Below are positions 1 to 6,632 of a DNA stretch of 18,845 bases, one piece after another. The translations under genes were made by a program, and so were the position numbers. The DNA is from Myxococcales bacterium. Its GTDB lineage: Bacteria > Myxococcota_A > Polyangia > Polyangiales > Polyangiaceae. Where the stretch lies: assembly GCA_013298325.1 (NCBI GenBank), contig JAAFHJ010000034.1, forward strand, positions 1 to 18,845, read 5' to 3'. A model generated the notes under the pieces. That model was not told the origin of the DNA. It did not search any database and saw only the letters and a list, made by a program, of their open reading frames with translations. Numbering within the stretch: the first letter of the stretch is position 1; each line of letters opens with the position of its first letter.

Positions 1-45
1 CCTCCCACGAGGCTCCAGCTTTTTCCGTTGGTCCCGCCTCGGTCT

Positions 46-60
46 GTCGGCTCAGCCGAC
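46..60. terminator. Small inverted repeat just past the LysR gene stop
   Basis: GTCGG (46-50) and CCGAC (56-60) form perfect 5-bp arms around CTCAG, immediately downstream of the stop codon of the minus-strand LysR gene. There is no clear T-tract after the stem on the minus strand, so an intrinsic terminator is only possible. Nothing else is recognisable in bases 1-60. Confidence 0.25.
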
Positions 61-1092
61 CTATTCAAACGCGGAAAGCGCGGCGGAAATCAGCCGGGAG
101 GGCCCCTCGCCTACCGGGCCCGCCGCATACGCGGCGACAATGGGGATTCGAAGGTCATTCCCCGGCACGAGCGCCGCCCGCACACCTGGGGAAGCGGGGC
201 CGTATTCGGTCGGCCACGGAACCAGTGAATACCCGACTCCGGCGGCTACCAGCGCAAGGATGCCGTCTGTGGACGTCGCCGACGCCGCCACCCGAATTTC
301 GGAGGTAGCGACAGAACCTTGTCGTGCCGCTTCGAGGGCCGCGACCTGAAGGTTGTGGAGGTCCGTGGATGGATGGAAGGCGACGACAGGCGCTTCCAGC
401 AGAGTCGTCGGCAGGCGCTTTTTTCGAACGTCCGCCGTCGATACGTCCCAGGTTTCCGGCCAGACGAGAAAGATTCGGTGTTCGCCGACGGTCCGCCCGG
501 CGATCCCTTCCGGTAGCGTCGGAAGCACCTCCACGATGAGGTCGAGGTCACGCGTGAGGCGGGAAAGGTCGACGTGGACGAGTTCTTCAATCTCCACCAC
601 GACCTCCGGGTGGGCGGCGCGCAGTCCGGCGGCCCAGGTGGGGAGCACGTGCCGCAGTTCGAGGGGCGATGTGCCGACTCGCACAGTCCCCACAAGGGGG
701 CCCGACTGGAGCCCCTCCAAGAGCGCCGGGAGACCTGTAAAAAACGCCTTGATGTGGGTGAGCAGCAAGGCGCCTGCACGCGTGGGGACGACAGGGAGCT
801 GGTTTCGCCCCACCAGATCGACCTTCAGTTCCTTTTCCAAGCGCCGAAGCTGCTGGGAAACCGCCGGCTGGCTCATGTTCATGGCCGCGGCCGCCGCCGT
901 AAAGCTCCCGGTTGTCGCCACATGGTAGAAAGCCTCCAGTTTCCCTACGGGAAGCGCTTGTGGTGCCCCCCTTCCGCGTGTCGTCTTCGGCCCCGTGGCG
1001 CGCGCCGGCGAGGAACCGGCGAGCACCGAGGCAAGGGCTTCGTTGGGGGGGCGAACACGCTTCTTCTTCCCGTCACGCGGGGGGGCCGTCAT
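61..1092 (-). CDS. LysR-type transcriptional regulator
   Basis: This is a DNA-binding transcription factor of the LysR family, 343 aa from the chosen ATG. After a basic, probably disordered N-terminal stretch (residues 1-49, with KKKR near residue 9), the winged helix-turn-helix starts at GKLEAF (about residue 50). It includes the family-typical SQPAVSQQLRRLEKEL recognition region and runs to about residue 110. A periplasmic-binding-protein-like effector domain follows (VRVGTSPLELRHVLP onward), with the usual C-terminal half. The reading frame extends upstream to a TTG at 1224, but the ATG at 1090-1092 is preferred: it already leaves a longer N-terminus than most LysR proteins have. The gene is divergent from the lipoprotein genes starting at 1344, and an operator-like dyad lies between them, so it plausibly controls that cluster and itself. 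The effector is unknown. Confidence 0.9.
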   Translation of the reverse strand: MTAPPRDGKKKRVRPPNEALASVLAGSSPARATGPKTTRGRGAPQALPVGKLEAFYHVATTGSFTAAAAAMNMSQPAVSQQLRRLEKELKVDLVGRNQLPVVPTRAGALLLTHIKAFFTGLPALLEGLQSGPLVGTVRVGTSPLELRHVLPTWAAGLRAAHPEVVVEIEELVHVDLSRLTRDLDLIVEVLPTLPEGIAGRTVGEHRIFLVWPETWDVSTADVRKKRLPTTLLEAPVVAFHPSTDLHNLQVAALEAARQGSVATSEIRVAASATSTDGILALVAAGVGYSLVPWPTEYGPASPGVRAALVPGNDLRIPIVAAYAAGPVGEGPSRLISAALSAFE

Positions 1093-1269
1093 GGCGAAGG
1101 CTTGTACGTGTTTCTGAAGCGCTCGGCAGCACGCCGAGGGGGGCGCAGGCGGTTCACCCAATTCGTGGGGGCCGGTCGATTTTTTGAAGGCCGCCGGGAA
1201 GCCAGGTGCTGGCGCGCGCCCCAAAGAAGCCAGTGTTCTCGATAGGTAAGAATCCGGCGCTTATGTAGG

Positions 1270-1307
1270 TATAACGAGCGTCCGCCTCAGCTATAACCGG
1301 CCGTTAT
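1270..1307. promoter_or_regulatory. Candidate LysR operator in the divergent promoter
   Basis: The perfect dyad ATAAC (1293-1297), CGGCC, GTTAT (1303-1307) contains T1294-N11-A1306, the classic interrupted-dyad core of LysR-family sites. A second copy of the hexamer TATAAC lies at 1270-1275, exactly 22 bp (about two helical turns) before TATAAC at 1292-1297. This resembles the paired recognition and activation sites of LysR regulators. TATAAC also resembles a sigma-70 -10 element, and its complement GTTATA does so on the other strand. The site lies between the divergent LysR gene and the lipoprotein island. Assignment to this regulator is inference from position. Confidence 0.5.
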
Positions 1308-1343
1308 TCGACAGATTTGTCGACTTTGGGTACCGCGGTGTTC

Positions 1344-1879
1344 ATGGGAATGAGTGCTCTTCGATCACGTGCGACCGTTGGCTTCCTGGCGGTATTGACC
1401 TTTGCTGGCTGCAACGATCACGACGACGCGGCGCCCGTCTATACCGGGCCCGTCGTCCCGATGCCTCCGCCGCAAACCGACCCGAAGTTCGTGCCGAACC
1501 GAGGGGGAAAGGTGCTTGCGGGGGTTCGCTTTGACAAAGAACGGGTCCGCCCCGGCGAAACGATCCGGGTGACGGCCGTGCCGGTCGGTGGCCAAGGAGA
1601 TGGGTTTAGCGCGGCGGTCATCAACGGTATTCGTTCCGCGCAGATTGACGACCCGGTGAACGCCGTTCCCGGCGAGAAGCGGTACGCCGTGACCAAGCGA
1701 CCCAGTTTGAATGGCACGAGAAGTCGTGCGGTGCCGACGATTTCTCCGTCCAGGGGAGGCGGCGGACGTGGGTTCCGCGGGGGGAGGAACGGAAGCTTAA
1801 TTTCTGGATCTCAAACTCCAGCGACGGGTCTTCCGATTTTCACTTTACCTTCACTAATATGGACGGAGACATTCGATGA
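1344..1879 (+). pseudogene. Lipoprotein gene broken by a -1 frameshift
   Basis: The gene starts at ATG 1344 (a second ATG is at 1350; a TTG at 1317 is in frame but less likely). It encodes a lipoprotein signal with a hydrophobic run ending in FAGC. A beta-rich stretch follows that includes VRPGETIRVTAV. In this frame the protein becomes arginine- and serine-rich, low-complexity and implausible after about 1700, and runs into the next gene to stop at 1946. Shifting frame at the CCC run (1701-1703) restores a sensible protein: QFEWHEKSCGADDFSV, then KLNFWISNSSDGSSDF, ending in NMDGDIR with TGA at 1877-1879. That stop overlaps the ATG of the next gene as ATGA, as expected for a genuine operon. 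One missing C would explain the break. It may be a real mutation or an assembly error. Intact length would be about 178 aa. The function is not recognised. Confidence 0.65.
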
Positions 1880-2025
1880 AGTACCCATTCTTAGCGACGG
1901 TATGGGCCTTTGTGATCGGCGTCGGATGCGACAACGCTCCGTCTGATCGGGTGTACGAGTACACGGAAATAGAGAGTCCCCTTGCAGCGGGCGACGTAGG
2001 CGAGTTTGGCCCATGTCGGTACGAC
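1816..2025 (+). repeat. 210-bp direct repeat, copy 1
   Basis: This block matches 2402-2611 base for base except at three positions (T1840/C2426, T1855/C2441, G1936/A2522), with a constant offset of 586. It covers the last 20 codons of the upstream lipoprotein frame, the ATGA junction and the first 50 codons of the MKYPF lipoprotein. Both boundaries are sharp. Confidence 0.97.
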
Positions 2026-2298
2026 CGAGATCATCTTGGCCATCCGTGTCGAATGGAAATGACCATTAAAGGCGATCCGGGCGCAGGGGCCTGGGAATAT
2101 GGGCTGACTTCCGGCCTGTGCAATGAATTTTTTGCGGCGGACGCGACACATACAGCGATCCTCACCGTTTCGTCCGACCCGTCCCAGGTGTCTTGGGTTC
2201 GGTATATGGACTGCCCGAAAGGGGGGCTTTCGAGGTGCACGGAAAGCTGGGGACAAGGGTACCCACAACCTACCTGGCGCGTGGAGTGCCGTCGGTGA
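1876..2298 (+). CDS. Small cysteine-rich lipoprotein, paralogue 1
   Basis: This is a 140-aa predicted lipoprotein of unknown function. The N-terminus MKYPFLATVWAFVIGVGC is a short signal with C18 as the likely lipidated residue. The lipobox is slightly atypical, with G at -3. Six further cysteines (47, 58, 82, 113, 121, 138) could make three disulfides, which fits an extracytoplasmic protein. Shared motifs with the next paralogue include AGAWEY, LTVSSD, WVRYMDCPKG, GQGYP and TWRVECRR at the C-terminus. The start overlaps the stop of the upstream lipoprotein frame (ATGA), which implies translational coupling. Residues 1-50 are identical to paralogue 2 except at residue 21 (Ala here, Thr there), while the remainder is only about half identical. 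No known domain is recognised. The lipoprotein call is fairly secure; the role is not known. Confidence 0.82.
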   Translation: MKYPFLATVWAFVIGVGCDNAPSDRVYEYTEIESPLAAGDVGEFGPCRYDRDHLGHPCRMEMTIKGDPGAGAWEYGLTSGLCNEFFAADATHTAILTVSSDPSQVSWVRYMDCPKGGLSRCTESWGQGYPQPTWRVECRR

Positions 2299-2305
2299 GC
2301 GGCGG
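2272..2305 (+). repeat. 34-bp direct repeat at the 3' end of lipoprotein paralogue 1
   Basis: This sequence encodes the TWRVECRR C-terminus, the TGA and the first bases after it. It is identical to 2855-2888 at the end of paralogue 2. The offset here is 583 rather than 586, because the variable core of copy 2 is one codon shorter. Beyond the repeat, copy 2 has about 19 extra bases before similarity resumes at AGCGCCACGGC. Confidence 0.9.
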
Positions 2306-2465
2306 AGCGCCACGGCTTTTACGTCTGAAACGGACCGGCCCCGTCGCGTTCTACGCCCTCTGTTGCGACGAATTTGGCGACCGCGTTGATGTCGTGCGGC
2401 GCTCCAGCGACGGGTCTTCCGATTTCCACTTTACCTTCACCAATATGGACGGAGACATTCGATGA
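2299..2465 (+). pseudogene. 3' remnant of an upstream lipoprotein-like gene
   Basis: Between the two tandem lipoproteins one frame stays open to TGA 2463-2465. It encodes a stretch reading roughly FYALCCDEFGDRVDVV, followed by SSDGSSDFHFTFTNMDGDIR. The last 20 codons are the same as the end of the broken gene at 1344-1879, and the stop again overlaps the next ATG (ATGA at 2462-2465). No start codon or signal peptide precedes it after the previous stop, so it looks like the tail of a duplicated gene whose 5' part was lost. The part before 2402 does not obviously match the upstream gene. It may still couple translation into paralogue 2. Confidence 0.5.
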
Positions 2466-2611
2466 AGTACCCATTCTTAGCGACGGTATGGGCCTTTGTG
2501 ATCGGCGTCGGATGCGACAACACTCCGTCTGATCGGGTGTACGAGTACACGGAAATAGAGAGTCCCCTTGCAGCGGGCGACGTAGGCGAGTTTGGCCCAT
2601 GTCGGTACGAC
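2402..2611 (+). repeat. 210-bp direct repeat, copy 2
   Basis: Partner of 1816-2025, with 207 of 210 bases identical. It spans the remnant tail, the ATGA overlap and codons 1-50 of the second MKYPF lipoprotein. Confidence 0.97.
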
Positions 2612-2881
2612 GCGGAGGCGTCGTACCCGGCATGCAGGATAGAGTTAGCAATCAAAGCCGCCCCGACTGCGGGCGCGTGGGAATATTCCCACGGCACGTG
2701 TGGTGAGCTTTTTCCTACGAACCTCGATCGCACGGCACTTCTCACGGTCTCATCGGACCAAGCGCAACTGCGCTGGGTTCGGTACATGGATTGCCCGAAG
2801 GGGGCTCGTTCCACCTGCACTGCCTGGACGGATGGGCAAGGCTATCCCTCGGCAACCTGGCGCGTGGAGTGCCGTCGGTGA
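2462..2881 (+). CDS. Small cysteine-rich lipoprotein, paralogue 2
   Basis: This is a 139-aa predicted lipoprotein, tandem paralogue of the gene at 1876. The signal and the first 50 residues match paralogue 1 with one substitution (residue 21, Thr here). From residue 51 the sequences diverge (for example AEASYPACRIELAIK here), but the cysteine pattern and the motifs AGAWEY, LTVSSD, WVRYMDCPKG, GQGYP and TWRVECRR are kept. Preserved structure with a diverged core argues for two functional proteins rather than a decayed copy. The likely location is the outer or inner membrane by N-terminal lipid. No known domain is recognised and the function is unknown. Confidence 0.82.
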   Translation: MKYPFLATVWAFVIGVGCDNTPSDRVYEYTEIESPLAAGDVGEFGPCRYDAEASYPACRIELAIKAAPTAGAWEYSHGTCGELFPTNLDRTALLTVSSDQAQLRWVRYMDCPKGARSTCTAWTDGQGYPSATWRVECRR

Positions 2882-2888
2882 GCGGCGG
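2855..2888 (+). repeat. 34-bp direct repeat at the 3' end of lipoprotein paralogue 2
   Basis: Identical to 2272-2305. It covers the last codons, the stop and the first bases of the 3' flank, so the tandem genes are near-identical at both ends and diverged between. Confidence 0.9.
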
Positions 2889-2953
2889 CGGGTCACCCCC
2901 CGCGCTGAGCGCCACGGCGTTCGATCTTCCTCCTTTTTTTGAATGAGAATCCT

Positions 2954-3871
2954 ATGAAATTTCTATTTGTACTCCCCGTTTCTGCGTTCGCATTGTCCCT
3001 GGTTGCCTGCGATCCGAGCAGCGGAGAATCGAGTGGCGGCACCCTGTCCGAGGTCGCCGCGGCGGCGGCGGCCCATTGCGCTCCGCCTGGCGACACGAGT
3101 TCGGCACTCTCGTTGGCGCTGCTTCAGCAGTTGCCGGGCGTCCATCTCGACGCCACCGAGCTCTCCCTGTGCGCGCAGGCCATGAATGCGGGCAACTGCA
3201 AGTCCGTGCACTGCGTTCTCGCGATTTCCGAATGGGGAACGCTCCCAACGGGGGCGGCGTGCACCAGTGATGTCCAATGCCTCAGCTCCAGCTGCACGCA
3301 CGCCGAAGGGGCGACGTGCGGGACCTGCAAAGCCGACTCGACGTGCGCCACCCCATGGACCGGGGGGCAGGTCTGCAACAACGGCAGCTGCATCACGCGC
3401 CCGAAGGCCGCTGCGGTGGGGGGTATTTGCGTGGATGCGCCGTGCGACGATGGCCTCACCTGCGTCAAGGGCCGCTGCGTGGCGAGCCCAAAAGTGGGGG
3501 AATCGTGCGACGGAAATTCTACGCGGGCCTGCGTGCCGGGCGCGCAATGCACCGCGTCCAAGTGCGTGGCACTCCCCGGAGAAGGGGCCGCCTGCTTCTC
3601 CAACGACGAATGCTCGCCGACGCTCGTCTGCGGGTCCTCCGGAAGCTGCCGCAAAGCCGTGACGGTGCCGCTCGGCGCTCCATGTGACTTCGGCGACGTT
3701 TGTACCGGCGGAATTTGCGATTCCGACCCGGCCTCCTCGACGGGCGCTGGGAAATGCCGGGTCGCCGACAAGGTTGGGATGCCCTGCACAGGCCAAACGT
3801 GTGACGCCGGCTCGATCTGCAGCGACGTCTCAAACACCTGCGTGACACTCGCCTCCCTCGTCTGTCGCTAG
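2954..3871 (+). CDS. Cysteine-repeat lipoprotein (Dickkopf-like cysteine pattern)
   Basis: This is a 305-aa exported lipoprotein. MKFLFVLPVSAFALSLVAC is a clean signal with the lipobox LVAC (Cys19). A Ser/Gly/Ala-rich linker and a short helical region precede repeated cysteine modules such as CTSDVQCLSSSC, CDDGLTCVKGRC, CFSNDECSPTLVC and CDAGSICSDVSNTC. The spacing resembles the Dickkopf N-terminal cysteine-rich pattern common in annotated myxobacterial lipoproteins. These modules are presumably disulfide-bonded and surface-exposed. The ATG at 2954 is preferred over an in-frame TTG at 2939 because it starts directly with a lysine-led signal peptide. The gene follows the two small lipoproteins by about 70 bp, and all four genes could share the divergent promoter. 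A ligand-binding or adhesion role is possible but not shown. Confidence 0.85.
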   Translation: MKFLFVLPVSAFALSLVACDPSSGESSGGTLSEVAAAAAAHCAPPGDTSSALSLALLQQLPGVHLDATELSLCAQAMNAGNCKSVHCVLAISEWGTLPTGAACTSDVQCLSSSCTHAEGATCGTCKADSTCATPWTGGQVCNNGSCITRPKAAAVGGICVDAPCDDGLTCVKGRCVASPKVGESCDGNSTRACVPGAQCTASKCVALPGEGAACFSNDECSPTLVCGSSGSCRKAVTVPLGAPCDFGDVCTGGICDSDPASSTGAGKCRVADKVGMPCTGQTCDAGSICSDVSNTCVTLASLVCR

Positions 3872-3928
3872 AGGTCGGCGCACGATTTCGTTTCGTTCCG
3901 TGACGCGCGCGGTGCACGGTAGCGCCCC

Positions 3929-4918
3929 ATGTTCACCCGCGATGTTCGCTTCGAAGGATTCTCCGTCGAGAGCTGGATCCGCTTTCTCGATCTCTGGCGC
4001 CCCCGGGCCGACGGCGACCGGGAAAAGTCCCGCGCCCATGGCGGTTTGTTCGTCGTTCGTGAAGCGGGGAAGATCCGAAAGATTCTCCATTTGGATCGCG
4101 GGCGTCTCCCCCTCGCGAAAGACCTCCCCGACGACCCGGCCGCCCTCGCGGAGCGCTTCCGGGCGAGTTGGGTTCTTTCCTGGGAAAATGGCGCCCTTGA
4201 AGAGCTCATGGAGCGCTTCGGCGCCCGCCTTCGTCGCGACGACGAACTCGGCAATCAAATCCTGATCTTCCTCGGCGCGTTTCGCGAACTCGTCGCCGAA
4301 GGCTCGGTCACCTTCTGGCCCCAGCGCCTCGCCGGTGTCCCGATCCCCTCCGAGGAGACGACCGTCAAAGCGCTCGACGCCGTCGTCGCCGACGGCCATT
4401 GCATCCTCCTCGGCCTCTTCGAACACGGCGAGCTCTACACGGCGGTCTGTGCGCGCCGGCGGAACAAGGGCTTCGACCTCCTCGCCGGCCCGGAAGCGCT
4501 CCGCCCCTCGATGGGGCTCCTCTCGGGCGATTTTCGCCGCGATTACAGGCACTTGATCTCGGCCGCCGAGAAGCTCCACGGCCCTCTCTCCTTTGGCTGC
4601 TTCGCGGAGGTCGGCACCTTTCGGACGCTCCAAGTCGATCCCGAGCCGGGCGCCTGGAGCCGGGCCGTCGCCGTTCGCGACATCGTCCTCTCGCCGGTCC
4701 CGACCGCGGTCGGCGTAGCTGTCGGCATTGATGCCGTACGCGTTGCCGCGGAAGGGGTCCGCACGTTTACCGCCAAGTACGACACCTTTGGCCTCTTTGA
4801 TCTCGCCTTCCGGGAAGCAAAAAAGCGCCTCGAAGGGGCGCTTGATGACCGCGACGTCGCTGCGATTCTCGGCTTTGAACCGATGAGTGTCCTCCGGCTT
4901 TTGCTCCGCAGGGAGTGA
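3929..4918 (+). CDS. Conserved-looking hypothetical protein, 329 aa
   Basis: This gene was not recognised. The frame starts at ATG 3929 with MFTRDVRFEGFSVESWIRFL and ends at TGA 4916-4918. The product has no signal peptide or clear membrane helix, so it is probably cytoplasmic. Visible features are an acidic/basic helical first half with LSWENGALEELMERF, a beta-rich centre (ADGHCILLGLFEHGELYTAV) and a C-terminal helical tail LRLLLRRE. Codon use is the strong GC-third-position pattern of the housekeeping genes, unlike the lipoprotein island upstream. It lies 57 bp after the cysteine-repeat lipoprotein and converges with the thioesterase gene, with 8 bp between the stops. It is probably a real gene; no function is assigned. 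Confidence 0.75.
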   Translation: MFTRDVRFEGFSVESWIRFLDLWRPRADGDREKSRAHGGLFVVREAGKIRKILHLDRGRLPLAKDLPDDPAALAERFRASWVLSWENGALEELMERFGARLRRDDELGNQILIFLGAFRELVAEGSVTFWPQRLAGVPIPSEETTVKALDAVVADGHCILLGLFEHGELYTAVCARRRNKGFDLLAGPEALRPSMGLLSGDFRRDYRHLISAAEKLHGPLSFGCFAEVGTFRTLQVDPEPGAWSRAVAVRDIVLSPVPTAVGVAVGIDAVRVAAEGVRTFTAKYDTFGLFDLAFREAKKRLEGALDDRDVAAILGFEPMSVLRLLLRRE

Positions 4919-4926
4919 GCCCGCTT

Positions 4927-5370
4927 CTAGCGGTCTCGCACGCGTTCCGGGTCCTCGGCGCTCGTGAGCATCGCGATCATCGCCTCGTCGAAGCGTAGCA
5001 ATTTCCCCTGGTTGTCGATACAGGCGAGCCGAGTCTCGCCGGTCGTACGGAGCTCGTCACCGCACGTCAGCGTGTAGGTCCACTTCAGCGAGTGGCTCCG
5101 AAGCAGGACGAGCTCAAGGCGGAGCGCGAGGTCGTCGTCAAACCGGCAAGGCTTTTTGTAAGAGACCTGTGCATCGACGACCGGGAAGTTGTGTCCACGT
5201 GCCTGCCAATCGGCGAAGGTCGAGCCCCGTCGCCGGAGCCACTCCACGCGACCAAGCTCGTAATATTTCAAATAGTTTGCGTGGTGGACGATCCCCATCA
5301 GATCGGTCTCGTAAAAGCGCGGGCGGAAGCGGACGACAGAAACCGCCTTTTCGGGGTCGAGTGCAAACAT
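4927..5370 (-). CDS. Acyl-CoA thioesterase, YbgC/FadM-type hotdog protein
   Basis: This is a 147-aa single-domain hotdog thioesterase of the 4HBT superfamily, expected to hydrolyse acyl-CoA or acyl-ACP thioesters in the cytoplasm. The N-terminal motif YETDLMGIVHHANYLKYYE carries the catalytic-type Asp (D23), followed by GIVHHANY as in YbgC-like proteins. The rest has the expected hotdog pattern: PVVDAQVSYKKPCRFDDDLALRLEL, then a strand-rich end with ETRLACIDNQGKLLRF. Length matches the family. The ATG at 5368-5370 opens the motif at the usual distance. The gene stands alone on the minus strand and is divergent from the small membrane protein at 5421, with 50 bp between them. Substrate specificity cannot be told from the sequence. 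Confidence 0.9.
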   Translation of the reverse strand: MFALDPEKAVSVVRFRPRFYETDLMGIVHHANYLKYYELGRVEWLRRRGSTFADWQARGHNFPVVDAQVSYKKPCRFDDDLALRLELVLLRSHSLKWTYTLTCGDELRTTGETRLACIDNQGKLLRFDEAMIAMLTSAEDPERVRDR

Positions 5371-5420
5371 GGTCGCGGCTTTACAGGGGGCGGGCGGTTT
5401 GCTTCAAGCTCGGGCGACCC

Positions 5421-5900
5421 ATGGCGAAGAAACAGCTTCCGGTGATCGCCGCAAAGCCGGCCGCGGAAGCGGCGGAATCGGAAGACGACCGCCCCCCGTG
5501 GCACTGGATCGGCTTCGGAACCGTTGCAATTTTCGCCGCTTGGCTGCCGGGGAGCGCCCTCGCCGGAGCCCTCGGTGGGCGCGTCGCGCGATCCCTCGGG
5601 GGCGGGCCGGAGGCGCCGATCACCCTCGGCATGCGCGCCGCCGTTGCCGTCCCCCAGCTCGCCGCTGCCGCCTTTGCCGCCTTCGCCGGTGGCTACTTGG
5701 TCGGCCGGTTTGGCGCGAAGACGACGCCGCGCGAAGCGACCCTCGCCGGCGTAACTGCTACACTTTTCGCCTGCGCCCTCGCCGCTCAGGCGGCCGGCTT
5801 CTCGCCACTCCTCCTCGTCGTTGGAATCGCCCTCGTCCCGGCAGCGTTCCTCGGCGGCCGTCGAGGCGTCCAGGTGAAGCGCGGCGAACGCCGCATTTAG
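5421..5900 (+). CDS. Small four-helix membrane protein, hypothetical
   Basis: This 159-aa protein begins MAKKQLPVIAAK and has an acidic cytosolic-looking N-terminus (ESEDDRPPW). Hydrophobic segments at about residues 28-52, 69-95, 106-124 and 127-146 are rich in Ala, Gly and Leu. A basic tail (GRRGVQVKRGERR) would stay on the cytoplasmic side. The pattern of Gly-rich helices resembles the small TIGR04086-like or DUF-type integral membrane proteins, but no family is recognised with confidence. The open frame extends far upstream, but that part overlaps the thioesterase gene on the other strand, so the ATG at 5421 is taken. Two small hairpins follow at its end. Role unknown. Confidence 0.75.
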   Translation: MAKKQLPVIAAKPAAEAAESEDDRPPWHWIGFGTVAIFAAWLPGSALAGALGGRVARSLGGGPEAPITLGMRAAVAVPQLAAAAFAAFAGGYLVGRFGAKTTPREATLAGVTATLFACALAAQAAGFSPLLLVVGIALVPAAFLGGRRGVQVKRGERRI

Positions 5901-5917
5901 CTGCGGAACCGCCGCAG
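5881..5917 (+). terminator. Two adjacent hairpins at the end of the small membrane protein gene
   Basis: GCGGC (5881-5885) pairs with GCCGC (5890-5894) just before the TAG stop. CTGCGG (5901-5906) pairs perfectly with CCGCAG (5912-5917) just after it. Neither is followed by a T-run, so this could be a weak or factor-assisted terminator, or an mRNA end-stabilising structure before miaE. Confidence 0.35.
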
Positions 5918-5960
5918 GCGCGCACTCACACAGCTACGGTCTGCTAAGCGCCGCATTCTG

Positions 5961-6632
5961 ATGTTCTGCCTCACCGTACCGACCGACGCCGCCTGGGCGT
6001 CCCATGCCCTTGCCGACCTGGATCGCGTGCTCATCGATCACGCCCACTGCGAGCTGAAGGCGGCGACGAACGCCATGTCGCTCGTGGCTCGGTACCCGGA
6101 TCGCATGGAACTCGCCCTCGCGTTGACCGCCCTCGCCGAGGAAGAACTCGACCATTTTCGAAGAGTTCTCAAAGAGATGCAGGCGCGCGGCCTCACGCTC
6201 GGCGCCCCCCCCGTCGACCCCTACGCGGTCCAGCTCCGGCAGGCGGCTTCGAAGCTCCCGGCCCGCCACGACGAGCGCCTGGTGTTTGTCGATCGGCTCC
6301 TCGTCGGCGCCCTCATCGAGGCGCGCTCCTGCGAGCGCTTCAAGATCCTCGGCGCTGCGCTCGCTTCCGCGGGGCGCGAACCAAAACTCGTTGATTTCTA
6401 TCAAGAACTTTTCGCCTGCGAAGCGCGCCACTACCGCACCTACGTCGATCTCGCCAAGCACGCCCTCGTCAGCGATCCGCGCACCCGCGAGGACAGCGAC
6501 GCCCTCGATCGGCTCATCGAGGAGCGACTCCACGCCCTCGCCGTCGCCGAAGGGTGCATTGTGCAAGAGTTGGCCGACGGCGAACAGGCCCGCGAGACCG
6601 CCGAGCCGCTCCGCGCCACGGTCCACGGATGA
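5961..6632 (+). CDS. miaE: tRNA-(ms2io6A37) hydroxylase MiaE
   Basis: MiaE is a ferritin-like non-haem di-iron monooxygenase that hydroxylates the isopentenyl group of ms2i6A at position 37 of tRNAs reading UNN codons. The 223-aa product shows the full ligand set for a di-iron carboxylate site: E31 in DHAHCELKAA, E62xxH65 in EEELDHF, E120 in ALIEARSCERFK and E154xxH157 in ELFACEARHYRTYV. Length and order match the family. The ATG at 5961 is the first good start. The stop overlaps the start of the next gene (ATGA at 6629-6632), so it heads a coupled three-gene unit. MiaE needs MiaA and MiaB products as substrate; those genes are not in this window. Confidence 0.93.
   Translation: MFCLTVPTDAAWASHALADLDRVLIDHAHCELKAATNAMSLVARYPDRMELALALTALAEEELDHFRRVLKEMQARGLTLGAPPVDPYAVQLRQAASKLPARHDERLVFVDRLLVGALIEARSCERFKILGAALASAGREPKLVDFYQELFACEARHYRTYVDLAKHALVSDPRTREDSDALDRLIEERLHALAVAEGCIVQELADGEQARETAEPLRATVHG

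Noticed and set aside
1317..1946. Single 209-aa lipoprotein frame taken at face value
   Set aside because: After about 1700 it becomes low-complexity and overlaps the next gene by 71 bp, while the -1 frame gives a coherent ending with an ATGA overlap.
2963..3796. Long minus-strand frames opposite the cysteine-repeat lipoprotein
   Set aside because: The plus strand has a signal peptide, lipobox and cysteine modules; the minus frames are Arg/Ala/His-rich without structure.
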